Of a stretch of 64,000 nucleotides of DNA, positions 35,685-44,335 are shown in pieces. The stretch is from Microbacterium oxydans. GTDB taxonomy: Bacteria; Actinomycetota; Actinomycetes; Actinomycetales; Microbacteriaceae. The notes beneath the pieces are model-generated. The model saw only the letters and a program-made list of their open reading frames with translations, ran no database searches and was not told the origin of the DNA. Location: positions 398,824-462,823 of the forward strand of contig NZ_JYIW01000025.1 in NCBI RefSeq assembly GCF_000956525.1, read 5' to 3'. Each line of letters opens with the position of its first letter. Positions within the stretch are counted from its first letter, which is position 1. The translations under genes were made by a program, and so were the position numbers.

Positions 35685-36494
35685 GTGCTGGAGAACCCCC
35701 GGTCCCCCCGAGTCCGTGCTGTCGCGAAGCTGACGAAGCGCAGTGCGCGCACCGAGACAGGTCTGTTCCTTCTCGAAGGACCGCAGGCCGTCAGAGAGGC
35801 GCTCACCTACCTGCCCGACTCGATCGTCGAACTCTTCGCGACGCCGAACGGGTGGGAGAAGCATCCCGACATCCGCGCGAAGGCGGCGGATGCCGATGTC
35901 GATGTCGAGTACGTCACGGAGTACGTCCTGAACGCGATGGCCGACACGGTCACACCGCAAGGGCTCGTCGCCGTGGTGCGGCAGACGCCGACGTCCGTGC
36001 GCGACATCTTCGCCGCGAAGCCGCGTCTCGTCGCGATCTGCCAGGAGGTGCGTGATCCCGGCAACCTCGGCACGATCATCCGGGCAGCGGACGCCGCCGG
36101 TGCCGATGCCGTCGTGCTGACCGGTCGGACCGTCGACCCGTACAACCCCAAGGTCGTCCGCGCCACGACCGGCTCGCTCTTCCATCTGCCGGTGGCGATC
36201 GCCGGCGAGCTCTCGGATGTCGTCGACCGCGCGCACGCCGCAGGGCTCCGCATCCTCGCCGCCGACGTCAAAGGCGATGACCTGCTCGCGGCTCGTGCCG
36301 AAGGCGTGCTCGCCGAGCCGACCGCCTGGCTGTTCGGAAACGAGGCCCGTGGGCTCGAGGACGATGCGCTCGACCTCGCCGACCGCGTGCTGAAGCTGCC
36401 GATCTTCGGGCGGGCGGAGTCCCTGAACCTCGCCACCGCGGCGAGCGTGTGCCTGTATGAGAGTGCGTTCTCGCAGCGCGCAGCCGCTGGCTGA
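35685..36494 (+). CDS. TrmH/SpoU family RNA 2'-O-methyltransferase
   Basis: 269 residues from GTG 35685, chosen because TAGACT (35673-35678) lies 6 nt before it (leaderless). N-terminal substrate-binding part (FLLEGPQAVREAL) then the knotted SPOUT domain: QEVRDPGNLGTIIRAADAAGADAVVL, WLFGNEARGL and LPIFGRAESLNLATAASVCLYE, the three SpoU motifs. It probably modifies 23S rRNA (TsnR-like), typical beside rplT; exact target unknown. Confidence 0.93.
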   Translation: MLENPRSPRVRAVAKLTKRSARTETGLFLLEGPQAVREALTYLPDSIVELFATPNGWEKHPDIRAKAADADVDVEYVTEYVLNAMADTVTPQGLVAVVRQTPTSVRDIFAAKPRLVAICQEVRDPGNLGTIIRAADAAGADAVVLTGRTVDPYNPKVVRATTGSLFHLPVAIAGELSDVVDRAHAAGLRILAADVKGDDLLAARAEGVLAEPTAWLFGNEARGLEDDALDLADRVLKLPIFGRAESLNLATAASVCLYESAFSQRAAAG

Positions 36495-36518
36495 TCTGTT
36501 GGGCGAGGGGCGGAGTCG

Positions 36519-37190
36519 ATGAGGATTCTGATCGTGGAGGACGACGAACGCGTCGCCGCCGCTCTCGATGCGTTCCTCGCGCGTTCCGGATACGCCACGG
36601 TGCGTGCCGCTGACGGCGCACAGGCGTTGGATCTGCTGGGCGCCGACACCGAGGTGGTGCTGCTCGACCTCGGGCTGCCCGACGTGGACGGGATCGACCT
36701 CTGCCGGCGCATCCGCGGTCGCTCCGATGTCCCGATCGTCGTGGTGACGGCGCGCAGTCAGGTCACCGAGCGCATCAAGGGGCTTCGTGCCGGCGCGGAT
36801 GACTTCGTCGTCAAGCCGTACGACGTGCACGAGTTGCTGGCCAGGATCGAGGCGGTGACGAGGAGGTCGCGGCCGGTGCATGCGGTCTCCGAGACCCAGG
36901 TCTCGGTGCTCGACGGCGACGTGCGGATCGACCTCGTCGCACGGCAGCTCCTGGTCGACGGCATCACGGTCGATCTCACTCGCAAGGAATTCGACATCAT
37001 CGCCGTGCTCGCGCGCTATCCCGGCGTCGCGGTCCCGAAGGAGCGGCTGATCCGCGAGGTGTGGAACACCGACTGGCGCGGCTTCGGACACTCGCTCGAG
37101 GTGCACGTGGGAGCGATCAGACGCAAGATCGGCGACCGCACGCTCATCGAGACCGTGCGGGGCGTCGGCTATCGGCTCGCGGGGGCCTGA
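36519..37190 (+). CDS. OmpR-family response regulator
   Basis: 223 residues. Receiver domain (1-115) with acidic DD near residues 8-9, phosphoacceptor Asp50 in LLDLGLPD, Thr in VVVTARSQ and Lys in VVKPYD; winged-helix DNA-binding domain (about 128-222) with LTRKEFDIIAVLA and RGVGYRLAG. Next to a histidine kinase (3-bp gap) and a TAXI binding protein, forming one operon. The 11-bp tandem repeat at 39544-39565 is a candidate target. Confidence 0.94.
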   Translation: MRILIVEDDERVAAALDAFLARSGYATVRAADGAQALDLLGADTEVVLLDLGLPDVDGIDLCRRIRGRSDVPIVVVTARSQVTERIKGLRAGADDFVVKPYDVHELLARIEAVTRRSRPVHAVSETQVSVLDGDVRIDLVARQLLVDGITVDLTRKEFDIIAVLARYPGVAVPKERLIREVWNTDWRGFGHSLEVHVGAIRRKIGDRTLIETVRGVGYRLAGA

Positions 37191-37193
37191 CCC

Positions 37194-38570
37194 ATGCGCA
37201 CCCGGCTCGTCATCGTCTTCCTGGTGCCGGTGATCGCGATCCTGCTCTCGCTGGCCGGCGCGACCGGGTGGAGTGCGGCGCGCAGCATCCAACAGGCGCT
37301 GTACACGGAGCAGCTCGGCGACCTCGGCTACTTCGTCAGCAGCGCACGGCAGGCATTGCGTTCGGGCAGCGAGACCGTGATCGAGGGGGAGGCGCAACGG
37401 TTCCAGGAGGTCTACGGGATAGACGTCACCGTGTTCGATCTCTCGGGTGGCGTGTGGGCGACCAGCGATCCCGGCCAGGAGGTACTGCCGGACGAGGACG
37501 CGCAGCGGGTGCGGCTGGCGCTGTCCGGAAGGCGGGCCGAGGCTCCGGATCCGCCCTTCCCCTGGATCATCTCGGATGCCGCGGCCGTGGAGCCCGTGTT
37601 CGATGACGGCGACGTGATCGGCGCCGTCATGATCACAGCCGATGTCGAGGCGCCCCGGGCGGAGATCTTCCGGCAGCTGCTGGTGCTGTCCGCCGTCGCT
37701 GTGGTGTCGATCGCGCTCGGTGTGCTGCTCGTCGTGCAGCTCGCGCGATGGGTGCTGTCTCCCGTGCGTCGCCTCGACGACGCGATGATCGCGATCGAAC
37801 GCGGTGAGATGCATGCGCGCGTCGCGGAGGACACCGGCCCGCCGGAGCTGCGTCGCATGACCAGAGTGTTCAACGGCATGGCAGACGAGATCGAGCGCGT
37901 GCTCACACGGCAGCAGGAGTTCGCGATGAACGCGTCGCACGAGCTGCGGAACCCCTTGAACGCGCTGCTGCTCCGCGTCGAGCACCTCACCACCGGCCTC
38001 GGTCCCGAGTGGCAGGGCGATGTGGAGGAGACGCGCGAAGAGGGGCGGCGGATGGCGCGCATCCTCGAGACGCTGCTCGGGCTCGCTCGACGAGGTCGTG
38101 CCGATTCGATGTTCTCCGCCGTCGACCTCTCGGCGCTCGCCGCCGACCGCGTCGACGCCTGGCGCGACGTGGCCGCGCAGCGGGGGATCGGCTTCGAGCT
38201 GCCAGCAGAGGGCGCCGTGATGAGCGTGACCGATCGGACCATCGTGGAGAGCGCGCTCGACGCGGTGCTCGACAACGCGGTGAAGTTCTCGCCGGGCGCA
38301 TCGACGATCGATGTCGGTGCGCGACGGGACGGCGAGGCGGGTGTGATCGAGGTCCGGGATCACGGACCTGGACTCCCGCCTGACCAGGTCGACTCGGCCA
38401 CCGGCCGGTTCTGGCGGAGCGCTGACAGCGGAGACGTTCCGGGGACCGGGCTCGGGTTGGCCATCGCGACGGACCTGCTGACGTCGATCGGCGGCGAGCT
38501 CACGGTCTCCTCGCCGGACGACGGCGGTCTGCTGATCGCGCTGCGCCTGCCGGACGGAGCATCCGGATGA
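37194..38570 (+). CDS. sensor histidine kinase
   Basis: 458 residues: helix 1 (about 3-25), an extracytoplasmic sensor region (26-160), helix 2 (about 162-185), HAMP (186-235), HisKA with His249 in ASHELRNPLNALL, and HATPase_c with DNAVKFSPGA, DHGPGLP and GTGLGLAIATDLL. The start follows the regulator stop by 3 bp and the stop overlaps the TAXI lipoprotein start (ATGA). The outer domain could contact the TAXI protein. Confidence 0.94.
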   Translation: MRTRLVIVFLVPVIAILLSLAGATGWSAARSIQQALYTEQLGDLGYFVSSARQALRSGSETVIEGEAQRFQEVYGIDVTVFDLSGGVWATSDPGQEVLPDEDAQRVRLALSGRRAEAPDPPFPWIISDAAAVEPVFDDGDVIGAVMITADVEAPRAEIFRQLLVLSAVAVVSIALGVLLVVQLARWVLSPVRRLDDAMIAIERGEMHARVAEDTGPPELRRMTRVFNGMADEIERVLTRQQEFAMNASHELRNPLNALLLRVEHLTTGLGPEWQGDVEETREEGRRMARILETLLGLARRGRADSMFSAVDLSALAADRVDAWRDVAAQRGIGFELPAEGAVMSVTDRTIVESALDAVLDNAVKFSPGASTIDVGARRDGEAGVIEVRDHGPGLPPDQVDSATGRFWRSADSGDVPGTGLGLAIATDLLTSIGGELTVSSPDDGGLLIALRLPDGASG

Positions 38571-39529
38571 GCCGACTGCGCAGTCTCGTCCTCGCGCTCA
38601 TCCTCGGCATCGCGATGGTGCTCGGGCTGAGTGCCTGCACCGCGAGGGCCGGCGAATGGACGGATCAGACCTACACGATCGCCGGCGGCGGCACGACCGG
38701 CGTGTACTCCGAATACGGGAGTCATCTCGCCGACGAGCTCTCGACCGCGCTCGGGGTCGATGTGGTCGGTGCGGAGACCAACGGCTCGGTCGACAACCTC
38801 CTGCGTGTCGCTGACGGTGACGCCCTGCTCGGCTTCGCGCAGGGCGATACCGCCGCGGATGCGGTGGCCGGTGTGGGCGCCTTCCATGAGCCGCTCCCGG
38901 TGCGGGCGGTCGCGCGACTCTACGACGAGTACCTGCACGTGGTCGTGCGCGCTGACTCGGCGGTCGAGAGCATCCCGCAGCTCGAGGGCAGAACCGTGTC
39001 GCTCGGCGCGGAGAACTCCGGCGTCAACGTCATCGCAGGGCGCGTGCTGGACGCCGCCGGTATCGACCGGTCCGCCGTGCGGGATGCCCAGCTCGACCTC
39101 AGCGACTCCATCGCCGCGATGGAGCGCGGAGAGATCGACGGGTTCTTCTGGGTCGGCGGTCTGCCGACGCCTGGCATCCGTGAGCTCGCGGAGCAACTCC
39201 CGGTGCGGCTGCTGCCGATCGAGCTGGAATGGGTGAACACCGTCAACGCGCGGTATTCGGATGCCTACCGTCCGGCGGATTTCCCCGCGGGCATCTACGG
39301 GCTCACCGACTCGACGCCGACGATGGCCGTGCCCAACTATCTCCTCGCCGCAGCATCGACGCCCGATGCGATGGTGCGCGATGTGCTCGAGGTGCTGTTC
39401 GACGCCCGCTCTCGGATGGGCAGCGAGGTGCCGGCGGTGGCCCTCCTCAACCGTCGGCAGGCCATCTTCACCGCGCCGGTGGAGCTGCATCCGGGCGCCG
39501 TCGAGTACTACCGCGACAGTCGGCGCTGA
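38567..39529 (+). CDS. TAXI family solute-binding lipoprotein
   Basis: 320 residues with a lipoprotein signal peptide (lipobox LSAC, lipidated Cys24). The mature protein begins TYTIAGGGTTGVYSEYGSHLADEL, the TAXI hallmark, and continues with GAETNGSVDNLL, GENSGV-type and MERGEIDGFFWVGG motifs. TAXI proteins normally feed TRAP transporters, but no TRAP permease gene is present. Cotranscription with a kinase and regulator suggests an accessory ligand sensor; ligands in the family include C4/C5 dicarboxylates and glutamate. Confidence 0.9.
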   Translation: MSRLRSLVLALILGIAMVLGLSACTARAGEWTDQTYTIAGGGTTGVYSEYGSHLADELSTALGVDVVGAETNGSVDNLLRVADGDALLGFAQGDTAADAVAGVGAFHEPLPVRAVARLYDEYLHVVVRADSAVESIPQLEGRTVSLGAENSGVNVIAGRVLDAAGIDRSAVRDAQLDLSDSIAAMERGEIDGFFWVGGLPTPGIRELAEQLPVRLLPIELEWVNTVNARYSDAYRPADFPAGIYGLTDSTPTMAVPNYLLAAASTPDAMVRDVLEVLFDARSRMGSEVPAVALLNRRQAIFTAPVELHPGAVEYYRDSRR

Positions 39530-39543
39530 GGAACTGCACAGTC

Positions 39544-39565
39544 CCTCAAGAAATCCTCAAGAATT
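39544..39565 (+). repeat. 11-bp tandem repeat, candidate response-regulator site
   Basis: CCTCAAGAAAT (39544-39554) is followed directly by CCTCAAGAATT (39555-39565), 10 of 11 bases identical. One-helical-turn tandem repeats are typical targets of OmpR-family regulators such as the one encoded just upstream. Confidence 0.5.
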
Positions 39566-39591
39566 CTCCGTCGCCCTTCGGCCTCTGCCAA

Positions 39592-39607
39592 TGTGATGTC
39601 GATCACG
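39592..39607. promoter_or_regulatory. CRP/GlxR-like site
   Basis: TGTGA-TGTCGA-TCACG differs from the CRP/GlxR consensus TGTGA-N6-TCACA at one base. GlxR controls the gluABCD promoter in Corynebacterium (known). Here the site is about 290 bp before gluA, so its target is uncertain. Confidence 0.45.
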
Positions 39608-39892
39608 ATCGATTCGATGGAGAATCCGGATGCCTTCGAGCTGGTGCCGCACTAACAGGCGAGGACGCTCTCCGTACCCCGATGACGTCGTGATCACCCC
39701 CGGAGGGGTGCTCATGGATCGACGTCGTCATGGGGACGGCGATGTCGTGCGAGGCGTCCCCACGGCTCGGCGGGGGCCGGCCGTGGGGTGCCGGCGCTTT
39801 GTCGTACCCACCGCACGGCACGGGCATTACGAACGTGTAAATCTCGCACAGATCGTGCACCATGTCGCTGACCGCGTGGCTAGTTTGGAGAA
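39608..39892 (+). promoter_or_regulatory. long non-coding leader region before gluA
   Basis: No gene is visible. It contains several imperfect inverted repeats in a GC-rich stretch (39695-39800, with CCCCGGAGGGG-like and GGCCGGCC elements) and ends with the -10-like TAGTTT (39881-39886) 6 nt before the gluA ATG. Confidence 0.4.
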
Positions 39893-40642
39893 ATGATGAC
39901 CTCAGGTACTGAACTCGTCGTGGTGGAGAACGTCCAGAAGCACTACGGCGACTTCCAGGCGCTGACCGACATCGACCTCACCGTCAACTCGGGCGAGGTC
40001 GTGGTCGTGATCGGCCCGTCCGGCTCCGGCAAGTCGACGTTGTGTCGCACGATCAACCGGCTCGAGACGATCACGAGCGGCAGCATCCGCATCGATGGCA
40101 AGGAACTCCCTGCCGAGGGCAAGGGGCTCGCGAACCTCCGCGCCGATGTCGGCATGGTGTTCCAGTCGTTCAACCTCTTCGCACATCTCACGATCCTCGA
40201 GAACGTGACGCTCGGCCCCATCAAGGTGCGCGGCATGAAGAAGGCCGATGCCGAGAAGGAGGCGATGCAGCTGCTCGAGCGCGTCGGCGTGGCGCAGCAG
40301 GCATCCAAACTCCCGGCGCAGCTCTCCGGTGGACAGCAGCAGCGCGTGGCGATCGCCCGTGCGCTCGCGATGCAGCCGAAGGTGATGCTGTTCGATGAGC
40401 CGACCAGCGCCCTCGACCCCGAGATGATCAACGAGGTCCTCGACGTCATGGTCGGACTCGCGCACGAGGGCATGACGATGATCGTCGTCACCCACGAGAT
40501 GGGCTTCGCCCGCAAGGCGGCAGACCGCGTCGTCTTCATGGCCGACGGAAAGATCGTGGAGGAGGCGACTCCTGAGGAGTTCTTCACGAACCCGAAGAGC
40601 GACCGCGCCAAGGACTTCCTCTCGAAGCTCCTCACGCACTGA
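39893..40642 (+). CDS. gluA: glutamate/amino-acid ABC transporter ATPase
   Basis: 249 residues. Walker [10 protein letters not shown] near residue 40, signature [10 protein letters not shown], Walker [15 protein letters not shown], switch His in VTHEMG. It energises polar amino-acid uptake with the three following genes in GluABCD order. Start at ATG 39893 (a second ATG follows); TAGTTT lies 6 nt upstream and GGAG is between, so either a leaderless start or a very short leader. Confidence 0.92.
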   Translation: MMTSGTELVVVENVQKHYGDFQALTDIDLTVNSGEVVVVIGPSGSGKSTLCRTINRLETITSGSIRIDGKELPAEGKGLANLRADVGMVFQSFNLFAHLTILENVTLGPIKVRGMKKADAEKEAMQLLERVGVAQQASKLPAQLSGGQQQRVAIARALAMQPKVMLFDEPTSALDPEMINEVLDVMVGLAHEGMTMIVVTHEMGFARKAADRVVFMADGKIVEEATPEEFFTNPKSDRAKDFLSKLLTH

Positions 40643-40697
40643 CGCTCACGCACCGACCACACAGACCCTGCACACACAGCACACGAAGGAGACGCAC

Positions 40698-41615
40698 ATG
40701 CGACGCACACGGACACTGGCAGGCATCGGGATCGCAGCGGTGGCGCTGCTCGCGCTGACCGCCTGCAACAGCGGCACGCCGTCCAGCACCGGAACCCCGG
40801 CGGGCGGCGACGAGGGTGACTCGTCCAGCAGCACGCCGTGGACCGTGCTGAAGGATGTCAGCATCGACGGCAGCCCGACGTTCGACCGGATCGAGTCATC
40901 CGGCACGATCAAGGTCGGGGTCAAGGAGGACCAGCCCGGACTCGGCTACCTCGACCCGGTGACGGGCGACCGCACCGGATTCGACGTCGACATCGCGCGC
41001 TGGATGGCGGCTTCGCTCGGCGTCGACCCGGAGAAGATCGAGTTCACGGCGATCGCCTCGGCGAACCGCGAGCAGGCCATCGTCAACGGTGACATCGACT
41101 ACTACGTCGGTACCTACTCGATCACCGACAAGCGCAAGGAGCAGATCTCCTTCGCCGGCCCCTACTTCGTCACCGGCCAGGGCCTCCTCGTCGGCGCCGA
41201 CAGCGACATCAAGAGCGTCGACGACCTGAGCGCCGAGACGACCGTCTGTTCCGCGACCGGCTCGACGCCGATCCAGAACATCAAGACGAACTACCCCGAT
41301 GTGCCCACCAAGGAGTACGACACCTACTCGAAGTGCGTCGAGGACCTCAAGAACGGCCAGGTCGACGCCGTCACGACCGACGAGGCGATCCTCATCGGTT
41401 ACGCGGCGCAGGACCCGGACAAGCTGAAGGTCGTCGGAGAGCCGTTCAGCGAGGAGCGCTACGGCATCGGACTCGCCAAGGGTGACGACGCGCTCGTCGA
41501 GTACTTCAACACGCAGCTGACCGACGGCGGCAAGATCTGGCAGCAGATCTTCGACAACAACCTCGGCGCCTCCGGCGTCAAGGCGACCCAGCCCGAGGTC
41601 GACCCGATCGGCTGA
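40698..41615 (+). CDS. gluB: glutamate-binding lipoprotein of ABC importer
   Basis: 305 residues with lipobox LTAC (Cys23) and a Ser/Thr/Gly-rich linker. The SBP_bac_3 domain starts about residue 70 (IKVGVKEDQPGLGY) with GFDVDIARWMA, NRE..IVNGDIDYYVGTYSITDKRKE and KNGQVDAVTTDE. Glutamate is the expected ligand from gene order and resemblance to C. glutamicum GluB; the sequence alone does not settle it. Preceded by GAAGGAGAC. Confidence 0.9.
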   Translation: MRRTRTLAGIGIAAVALLALTACNSGTPSSTGTPAGGDEGDSSSSTPWTVLKDVSIDGSPTFDRIESSGTIKVGVKEDQPGLGYLDPVTGDRTGFDVDIARWMAASLGVDPEKIEFTAIASANREQAIVNGDIDYYVGTYSITDKRKEQISFAGPYFVTGQGLLVGADSDIKSVDDLSAETTVCSATGSTPIQNIKTNYPDVPTKEYDTYSKCVEDLKNGQVDAVTTDEAILIGYAAQDPDKLKVVGEPFSEERYGIGLAKGDDALVEYFNTQLTDGGKIWQQIFDNNLGASGVKATQPEVDPIG

Positions 41616-41619
41616 TTCC

Positions 41620-41652
41620 AGCGGGGCGGTCGGCAACGTCGACCGCCCCGCT
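41620..41652 (+). terminator. intercistronic hairpin between gluB and gluC
   Basis: A 13-bp perfect stem (41620-41632 with 41640-41652, arm AGCGGGGCGGTCG) and a 7-nt loop, without a T tract. Such hairpins after binding-protein genes usually lower expression of the permease genes or protect the upstream mRNA. Confidence 0.65.
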
Positions 41653-41696
41653 CATCGGCAGGGACCAACCGAGAACTCGAATCGACAGGAGCAGCA

Positions 41697-42344
41697 GTGG
41701 GAGTCATCACCGACCACCTCGACCTCTGGGGAGAGGCACTGTGGGGAACGATCGCCCTGTTCCTCGGCGGCGGCATCATCGCCCTCGTCCTCGGACTGAT
41801 CGTCGGGGCCGCGCGCGTGTCGCCGGTTCCGATCGCTCGCGCCGTCGGCGGCGTGTACGTGAACTGGATCCGCAACACACCGTTGACCCTGGTCATGTTC
41901 TTCTTCGCGTTCTGTCTCCCGATCCTGTTGGGGGAGCGCATCAACTCCCTCCTGCTCGCCGTGATCGCCCTCGGCCTGTACACCGCGACCTACGTCGCGG
42001 AGGCCCTGCGTGCGGGCATCAACACGGTCCCGGTCGGACAGGCCGAGGCCGCGCGGGCGATCGGTCTCAATTTCGGACAGGTCATGCGCTATGTCGTCCT
42101 GCCGCAGGCGACGCGCTCCGTCGTCCCGCCGATGATGAGCGTGCTCATCGCCCTCATGAAGAACACCACGGTGGCGGCCGGCTTCTCGGTCGTCAACCTC
42201 GGCACCATCCGCGCAGCACTGAGCGAGCGCGGCGAGAACGCGCTCGTCGTCCTGCTGTGCGTCATGCCGCTATTCGTGGTGCTGGTGCTGCTGCTCGCCT
42301 GGGTGCAGCGAGTTCTCGAGAACAAGTGGAGGATCGCGCGATGA
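41697..42344 (+). CDS. gluC: glutamate ABC transporter permease
   Basis: 215 residues, GTG start preceded by GACAGGAGCAGC. Five or so transmembrane helices and the EAA-loop EALRAGINTVPVGQAEAARAIGLNFGQ that contacts the ATPase. YVNWIRNTPLTLVMFF at the N-terminal half is typical of His/Glu/Gln/Arg permeases. Overlaps gluD by ATGA. Confidence 0.92.
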   Translation: MGVITDHLDLWGEALWGTIALFLGGGIIALVLGLIVGAARVSPVPIARAVGGVYVNWIRNTPLTLVMFFFAFCLPILLGERINSLLLAVIALGLYTATYVAEALRAGINTVPVGQAEAARAIGLNFGQVMRYVVLPQATRSVVPPMMSVLIALMKNTTVAAGFSVVNLGTIRAALSERGENALVVLLCVMPLFVVLVLLLAWVQRVLENKWRIAR

Positions 42345-43252
42345 GTTCCGTCCTTTTCGACGTCCCCGGCCCCCGTGCCATCGCCCGCAACAGGCTCATC
42401 GGAGCCGCCACCGTCCTCGTCGTCCTCGCGGTGCTCGCCTGGGTCGTATGGCGGTTGTTCGCCACCGGCCAGTTCTCCGCGGAGAAGTGGAACATCTTCA
42501 CGTTCTCGGCCGTCTGGGTCCGCTTCGGCGAGGGGCTGCTGGCCACGTTGGCCGCGTTCGCCGCTGCCGGGGTCGGGTCCATCGCCCTCGGCTTCCTCCT
42601 CGGTGTCGGCCGCCTGTCGGAGCACGCCTGGGTGCGTGAGCCCGTCCGGTGGATCATCGAGGTGCTGCGAGCGGTGCCAGTGCTCATCCTGATGATGCTG
42701 CTGTACTACGGCCTTCCCGTGATCGGCGTGAAGATGCCGCCGTATTGGGCTGTCGTGATCGCGCTGATCGTGTACAACGGCTCGGTGCTCGCCGAGGTCC
42801 TGCGAGCCGGCATCGAATCGCTCCCTCGCGGACAGAAGGAAGCCGGCTACGCGATCGGACTGCGCAAGACCGGGGTGATGTACTTCATCCTCATCCCGCA
42901 GGCGGTGCGGGCCATGATGCCGGTCATCATCGCGCAGCTCGTCGTGGCATTGAAGGACACCGCGCTCGGGTTCATCATCACGTACCAGGAACTCCTCTAC
43001 GTCATCAACCAGATCGGCAACCAGGCGCCATACGGCTCGCCGCTGATCCCCGCGGCGATCGTCGGCGGATCGATGTACGTCGCCGTGTGCCTCCTGCTGT
43101 CCTACGTCGCGTACCGCTTGCAGCGTCGCGCCAAGCGCTCGCCGAAGGCGGGACCGGCGGTGCCGGATCCCCGTCAGCACGGAGGCGAGACGAACACGTC
43201 GCTCATCGTGCTGCAGAACGAGGGCGGTCCCGGCGGGGGAGCATCGCGCTGA
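42341..43252 (+). CDS. gluD: glutamate ABC transporter permease
   Basis: 303 residues; an extra N-terminal helix (about 20-43) precedes the permease core, which has VLRAVPVLILMMLLYY and the EAA loop EVLRAGIESLPRGQKEAGYAIGLRKT. The C-terminal tail (from about 260) is polar and probably disordered. It forms a heterodimer with GluC. A small GTCGC-GAAA-GCGAC hairpin follows the stop (43253-43266). Confidence 0.92.
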   Translation: MSSVLFDVPGPRAIARNRLIGAATVLVVLAVLAWVVWRLFATGQFSAEKWNIFTFSAVWVRFGEGLLATLAAFAAAGVGSIALGFLLGVGRLSEHAWVREPVRWIIEVLRAVPVLILMMLLYYGLPVIGVKMPPYWAVVIALIVYNGSVLAEVLRAGIESLPRGQKEAGYAIGLRKTGVMYFILIPQAVRAMMPVIIAQLVVALKDTALGFIITYQELLYVINQIGNQAPYGSPLIPAAIVGGSMYVAVCLLLSYVAYRLQRRAKRSPKAGPAVPDPRQHGGETNTSLIVLQNEGGPGGGASR

Positions 43253-43294
43253 GTCGCGAAAGCGACCCACGCGCCCCCGGTAGACTCGTCTCTC

Positions 43295-44335
43295 GTGTCT
43301 GAGTCTCCAGAGATCACCCCAGAAGCAGTCGAAGCGGCGGTCGCCGCAGCCCTCGACGCGATCGGCGCAGCAGCCGACACCGCCGAGCTGAAAGCGGCCC
43401 GCGCCGCGCACGTCGCGGAGGGTTCGCCGCTCGCGGTGCTCAACGCCTCGATGCGCCAGGTCGCCCCCGAGAACAAGGCCGCATTCGGCAAGCTCGTCGG
43501 CCAGGGGCGTGGCAAGGTCACGCAGGCGCTGGCGGCGAAGGAAGCGGAGCTCGCAGCGGCCGAGGTCGAAGCGCGCCTCGAGGCCGAGCGGATCGACATC
43601 ACTGCGGTGCCGTCGCGCACGCGCGTCGGTGCACGGCATCCGCTCACCCTGCTGCAGGATCAGGTCTCCGACATCTTCGTCGGCATGGGGTGGGAGATCG
43701 CCGAGGGTCCTGAGCTCGAGCACGAGTGGTTCAACTTCGACGCGCTGAACTTCGACGTCGACCACCCTGCCCGCCAGGAGCAGGACACCTTCTACGTCGA
43801 CCCGACCTCCCGTCACCTCGTGATGCGCACGCACACGAGCCCGGTGCAGGTGCGTTCGATGCTCGACCGCGAGGTGCCGATCTACGTGCTGTGCCCCGGC
43901 CGTGTCTACCGGACCGATGAGTTCGACGCCACGCACCTGCCGGTGTTCACGCAGTTCGAAGGTCTCGTGATCGACAAGGGCATCACGATGGCGCACCTCA
44001 AGGGCACCCTCGATCACTTCGCGAAGCAGCTCTTCGGCGCAGAGGCCAAGATGCGCTTCCGCACGAACTACTTCCCCTTCACCGAGCCGTCGGCCGAGCT
44101 CGACCTGTGGCACCCGACGTTCAAGGGCGGCGCGCGCTGGATCGAGTGGGGCGGCTGCGGCATGGTCAACCCGAATGTGCTGCGCGCGGCCGGGATCGAC
44201 CCCGAGGTGTACAGCGGCTTCGCGTTCGGCATGGGCATCGAGCGGGGACTCATGTTCCGCAGCGATGTGCAGGACATGCGGGACATGGCCGAGGGCGATG
44301 TCCGATTCAGCGAGCAGTACGGGATGGTGGTGTGA
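43295..44335 (+). CDS. pheS: phenylalanine-tRNA ligase alpha subunit
   Basis: 346 residues, GTG start with TAGACT (43281-43286) 8 nt before it and no ribosome binding site. N-terminal coiled-coil (1-90) for tRNA binding, then class II catalytic core: GMGWEIAEGPELEHEWFNFDALN, RTHTSPVQ, CPGRVYRTDEFDATHLPVFTQ, motif 2 region FRTNYFPFTEPSAELD and motif 3 GFAFGMGIERGLMFR. The partner pheT overlaps by one base. Confidence 0.97.
   Translation: MSESPEITPEAVEAAVAAALDAIGAAADTAELKAARAAHVAEGSPLAVLNASMRQVAPENKAAFGKLVGQGRGKVTQALAAKEAELAAAEVEARLEAERIDITAVPSRTRVGARHPLTLLQDQVSDIFVGMGWEIAEGPELEHEWFNFDALNFDVDHPARQEQDTFYVDPTSRHLVMRTHTSPVQVRSMLDREVPIYVLCPGRVYRTDEFDATHLPVFTQFEGLVIDKGITMAHLKGTLDHFAKQLFGAEAKMRFRTNYFPFTEPSAELDLWHPTFKGGARWIEWGGCGMVNPNVLRAAGIDPEVYSGFAFGMGIERGLMFRSDVQDMRDMAEGDVRFSEQYGMVV

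Noticed and set aside
35571..38363. A 930-codon open frame on the minus strand antisense to the methyltransferase, regulator and kinase genes
   Set aside because: It is a GC-bias shadow: no family similarity, rich in Arg/His/Asp/Gly, and the plus strand has three well supported genes.
42089..44113. A 674-codon open frame on the minus strand across gluC, gluD and pheS
   Set aside because: Same shadow effect; the plus-strand proteins have all expected motifs.
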